Of a stretch of DNA of 64,000 nt, positions 61,323-64,000 are shown one piece after another (position 1 is the stretch's first letter; each line of letters starts with the position of its first letter). The notes beneath the pieces were generated by a model. It was not told the DNA's origin and ran no database searches. It saw only the letters and a program-made list of their open reading frames with translations. A program made the translations under genes and the position numbers. Source of the DNA: JADFJB01 sp964464595 (GTDB lineage: Bacteria; Zhuqueibacterota; JdFR-76; DREG01); the NCBI GenBank assembly GCA_964464595.1, contig CAYXGW010000010.1:26071-90070 (forward strand). Direction: 5' to 3'.

Positions 61323-62504
61323 TTAAGTTTTATGGTTGCTTTCCATTTTATCTAGCTCAAATAGTAATTGAGATGATATTTTACTCCATGTAAATTTCTC
61401 TTCTACTAATTTTTTACCATCTTTACCAAATTTTTCAGCTAAATCCGGTTTCGAAAAAATGTGGATTATTTTTTCAGCTAAAACATCCGGGTCGTCAGGC
61501 GGTACCAAATAACCACCTATGCCATCCGAAACTGCATCAGGAATACCTCCCGAATAACTTCCAATCACCGGACACTGGCAGGCATTGGCTTCCAAAAAAG
61601 TAATTCCAAAACCCTCACTATCCCCATCTGGTAAAATTCTACTGACCATAATATAGACATCGCTCAGACTATAGTATTTTTTTAAATCATCCTCATTGAC
61701 AAATTTTGTAAAAATCACATTTTTTTCAAGATTTAACTTTTCAATTAATTCTATTAATTTTTTATAGTACGGATCCTGGCGAGGACCCGCAATTATATAT
61801 GCGGTATTTGGAAACCGCGATATTACTTTTGGCAAACAATGAATGACAGTATCATGACCTTTTCGCTCAATTATTCTTGCCAAAGTTAGAATAATCTTAT
61901 GTTCCTTTATCTCCAGGTTTTCTAATATATGGTTATAATCTTCATCATAATAAAATCTTTTGGTATCTACACCATTTGGGAGGCAAAGTATTTTGTGTGT
62001 CGATTCCCCGTTTGTTTTTTCCAGAATAGCATTCCTGGTAAACCGGCTTACGCCAAAAACCAAAAGTGATGCTTCGATCGTTTTACGAAATTTATTTAAT
62101 TCTTTCTTTTTATTTAATTTGGTAACTTCCCGTCCATGGGCAATAGTTATGAGCTTTGCTAGCGGAAAATATTTTTTCAAGAAAACAAAACAATATCCCA
62201 ATTCCCATGTTGTCGCAATAATATAGCATTCCGGGTTTGATCTTAAAAACAACCAAACATAAAACAAACTGTACCAATAGCGAAACTTACGCCAATCATG
62301 GCCAGCCATTGCTTTTATAGTAAAAAGCTTATCATGATACAAACTTATATCGACTCCCTTTTTCCACTTTGAAAGAACTGTAACATTATGATTCTTCAAG
62401 CCCAAATTTTCAGAAATACCCAAAGCCCATTCGCCAATACCACCTACAACACAAGGTGGAAAGTTTTCAGTGATAATAACAAATTTTTTAACAATATTAG
62501 ACAT
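61323..62504 (-). CDS. Glycosyltransferase family 4 protein
   Basis: 393 residues from the ATG at 62504 (MSNIVKKFVIITENFPP); a TTG 12 codons earlier is less likely. CVVGGIGEWALGIS is the acceptor-side glycine motif; the donor side has ILTLARIIERKGHDTVI (about 214), KFVNEDDLKKYYSLSDVYIM and the EX7E motif DSEGFGITFLEANACQCPVI (about 297-316). Likely phosphatidyl-inositol-mannosyl-type or surface-glycan transferase. It lies convergent with the island, at the far end of the polysaccharide cluster, suggesting the island was inserted within it. Confidence 0.88.
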   Translation of the reverse strand: MSNIVKKFVIITENFPPCVVGGIGEWALGISENLGLKNHNVTVLSKWKKGVDISLYHDKLFTIKAMAGHDWRKFRYWYSLFYVWLFLRSNPECYIIATTWELGYCFVFLKKYFPLAKLITIAHGREVTKLNKKKELNKFRKTIEASLLVFGVSRFTRNAILEKTNGESTHKILCLPNGVDTKRFYYDEDYNHILENLEIKEHKIILTLARIIERKGHDTVIHCLPKVISRFPNTAYIIAGPRQDPYYKKLIELIEKLNLEKNVIFTKFVNEDDLKKYYSLSDVYIMVSRILPDGDSEGFGITFLEANACQCPVIGSYSGGIPDAVSDGIGGYLVPPDDPDVLAEKIIHIFSKPDLAEKFGKDGKKLVEEKFTWSKISSQLLFELDKMESNHKT

Positions 62505-62669
62505 TAGAGTACAAATATTGAATCCTTTTTTTTCAGGCAAATTTCAAGTTTTGTTGACAATTTTCCACAACAAGATGTGGTCACAAGCCTCTTTAAAAGT
62601 TAATTTTAAAGCATTAATGTGCCAACACATCTTGAATTTAAAACACCAATAAGAAATTTTTATCATACG

Positions 62670-62698
62670 GTGACAGTTTTGTGATAATTTTTTTATAT
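62670..62698 (+). promoter_or_regulatory. Possible promoter of the outer-membrane protein gene
   Basis: GTGACA (62670-62675), a 17-bp spacer and TTATAT (62693-62698). The match is fair, in AT-rich DNA. Confidence 0.3.
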
Positions 62699-62743
62699 CT
62701 TTCCTGAGTTTAAGATTATTTTAACTTTAGTTTGAGGATTTTT

Positions 62744-63565
62744 GTGAGAATACCAATTCTAATTCGTTTATTCATTCTTTACCTGCTGTTGCTGCCACTT
62801 ACGAATCAATCCTACGCTGGCGCATGGGCACAGCGTAAAGGACATTATTATTTCAAACTTACTTTTATTTATTTAAACTCTACGCAAAGATTCGCCTTTG
62901 ACCAATCTTTACGCAGGGCACCTTTTAGCGACCTGGCTGCTTATTTTTATATAGAATATGGCATTCAAAACCGGGGAACGGTAATCCTTTCTTCACCAGT
63001 ATTTAAACGATCTCGTTTCGATGACGCAAATGTTAGAGGAACAACAACAGGTATATTTTCCGGCGATTTGCAGTTGCAATACAAATATCAATTTCTTGAT
63101 GGACCTGTAGTACTTTCTGCACTTGCTGGTCTTAAATTGCCGGTTATTTATGATCAAGAGGATCTTCCTCCTCTGGGTACCGGGGTAGTGGACTATGATG
63201 CCAAACTATTAATGGGCGCTTCTTTTTATCCGATTCCGGCTTATATTACCGGTGACATTGGTTTTCGAAAAAGGGGCGAAGAATTTGATAATGAGCTTCA
63301 TTTTAATTTTGAAGCAGGTTACACCGTCCGAAAAAAATATTTACTGCGTGTGTTCGGTAATGTCATTCGCAGTAGTAATTCCGACGAGATAATGATGGAG
63401 CCATTACAATTTGCCCATCAGCAAGATCAGACAAGATTGGGCGGAGGACTTATTTACCTGATCAACTCTAATCTGGAAGCAGATCTGTCTTATCTAACTA
63501 CAACCTCCGGAAGAAGCATACCTAAATCTCAGGAAATCTATTTTGGAATTGCGATTAAATATTGA
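62744..63565 (+). CDS. Putative outer-membrane beta-barrel protein
   Basis: 273 residues from the GTG at 62744 (VRIPILIRLFILYLLLLPLT, a signal peptide ending near QSYAGA). The GTG has GAGG six or seven bases upstream; a TTG at 62732 is in frame but has none. The mature part alternates polar and aromatic residues in strands of about ten (for example YYFKLTFIYLNST, GDLQLQYKYQFLD, LHFNFEAGYTVRK) and ends in YFGIAIKY, a terminal aromatic suited to outer-membrane insertion. It resembles the MetA/phenol-pathway-like barrel proteins seen in environmental genomes. Substrate unknown. Confidence 0.75.
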   Translation: MRIPILIRLFILYLLLLPLTNQSYAGAWAQRKGHYYFKLTFIYLNSTQRFAFDQSLRRAPFSDLAAYFYIEYGIQNRGTVILSSPVFKRSRFDDANVRGTTTGIFSGDLQLQYKYQFLDGPVVLSALAGLKLPVIYDQEDLPPLGTGVVDYDAKLLMGASFYPIPAYITGDIGFRKRGEEFDNELHFNFEAGYTVRKKYLLRVFGNVIRSSNSDEIMMEPLQFAHQQDQTRLGGGLIYLINSNLEADLSYLTTTSGRSIPKSQEIYFGIAIKY

Positions 63566-63612
63566 TTTTGTAAGTTTCAGCCTCGAAGTCTCTAAGACTC
63601 AAATGAAAAACT

Positions 63613-64000
63613 ATGAATGAACATATTCCAAGTAAAGAAGAAGAATTAGTAGCAAAAAAAATTGTAGATGCCGCATATAATGTACATAAAAATCTAGGTC
63701 CAGGATTGCTTGAAAAAATATATGAAACCTGTTTTTGTCATGAATTGAATAAGAGAAAACTCAAATTCAAAAGACAGGTAGATATTCCAATTAAATATGA
63801 TAACATCATTTTTAATGAAGGGCTTCGCTTGGATGTAATAATTGAAGATCTAATTATTTGCGAATTAAAAGCTGTTGATGAACTGAATCCTGTTTGGGAA
63901 GCTCAAATACTGAGTCATTTGAAATTAACAGATAAGCATATAGGATTTCTGATTAATTTTAATGTACCAATAATAAAAAAAGGTATTAAAAGATTTATAA
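63613..64000 (+). CDS. GxxExxY protein (PDDEXK-like), cut by window end
   Basis: 129 codons visible, starting MNEHIPSKEEELVAKKIVDA. The GxxExxY signature GLLEKIYE is at about 34-41. The PD-(D/E)xK-like active-site elements follow: LRLDVII (Asp near 82) and CELKAV (Glu-x-Lys near 93-95). The family is small, common in FCB and environmental genomes, and of uncertain function (nuclease fold). Only a few residues are probably missing at the C-terminus. Confidence 0.9.
   Translation, partial: MNEHIPSKEEELVAKKIVDAAYNVHKNLGPGLLEKIYETCFCHELNKRKLKFKRQVDIPIKYDNIIFNEGLRLDVIIEDLIICELKAVDELNPVWEAQILSHLKLTDKHIGFLINFNVPIIKKGIKRFI

Noticed and set aside
1..64000. tRNA, rRNA, CRISPR and riboswitch searches by eye
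   Set aside because: The intergenic stretches longer than 150 bp show no cloverleaf, repeat-spacer or recognisable riboswitch pattern; a covariance-model search would be needed to be certain.

Overview
This is a 64 kb chromosomal window from an AT-rich (roughly one third GC) Gram-negative-type bacterium. It most resembles a lineage of the Fibrobacterota-Chlorobiota-Bacteroidota (FCB) superphylum, such as Calditrichota, KSB1 or Marinimicrobia relatives. The grounds are: a short primary sigma factor without region 1.1; bacillithiol genes (bshB1, bshC); two large secreted proteins ending in the FlgD-like, type-IX-secretion-type domain with the NFPNPFNP signature; and a nearly complete dcw cell-division cluster together with an MsbA-type exporter. 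Phylum placement is inference; no rRNA gene is present. Nearly all genes are on the minus strand.

Layout. 1-7.2 kb: truA start, ecfT, a plus-strand degenerate M29-peptidase paralogue, then a bshC-bshB1-lysA-glycosyltransferase operon. 7.4-12 kb: M23 peptidase, rpoD, a small secreted protein, fumC and an EVE-domain gene. 12-19 kb: a yceD-rpmF-plsX-fabH-fabD-fabG-acpP-fabF-rnc fatty-acid operon, including the short rpmF gene. 19.3-23.2 kb: arcC-sucC-sucD-ndk, a run of phosphotransfer enzymes, and rpmB. 23.4-36.7 kb: the dcw cluster mraZ-rsmH-ftsL-ftsI-murF-mraY-ftsW-murG-murB-ftsQ-ftsA-ftsZ, lacking murE, murD and murC, with a promoter and a three-repeat MraZ-type operator in front. 37-42.4 kb: three secreted beta-propeller proteins. 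42.9-48.1 kb: a YhaN/YhaO-type SMC-like ATPase and nuclease pair, and truD. 48.2-57.1 kb: an envelope and polysaccharide cluster (UPF0104 membrane protein, DUF3108 protein, tyrosine phosphatase, MsbA-like exporter, two glycosyltransferases, a methyltransferase) and a true M29 aminopeptidase. 57.3-61.3 kb: a plus-strand four-gene island. 61.3-64 kb: another glycosyltransferase, an outer-membrane-barrel-like protein and a GxxExxY nuclease-fold gene running off the end.

The most unusual part is the island at 57.3-61.3 kb: an unrecognised small helical protein, a QueC-like enzyme resembling QatC of the Qat anti-phage system, an XRE-ImmA/IrrE metallopeptidase regulator and a PIN-domain nuclease. 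One near-consensus promoter (TTGACA-17-TATACT) precedes them, overlapped and preceded by two inverted-repeat operators sharing a TGACA half-site. I read it as a candidate defence or toxin-antitoxin-like system in which a protease-regulator controls a nuclease toxin and a nucleobase-modifying enzyme. This is inference from domain content and context.
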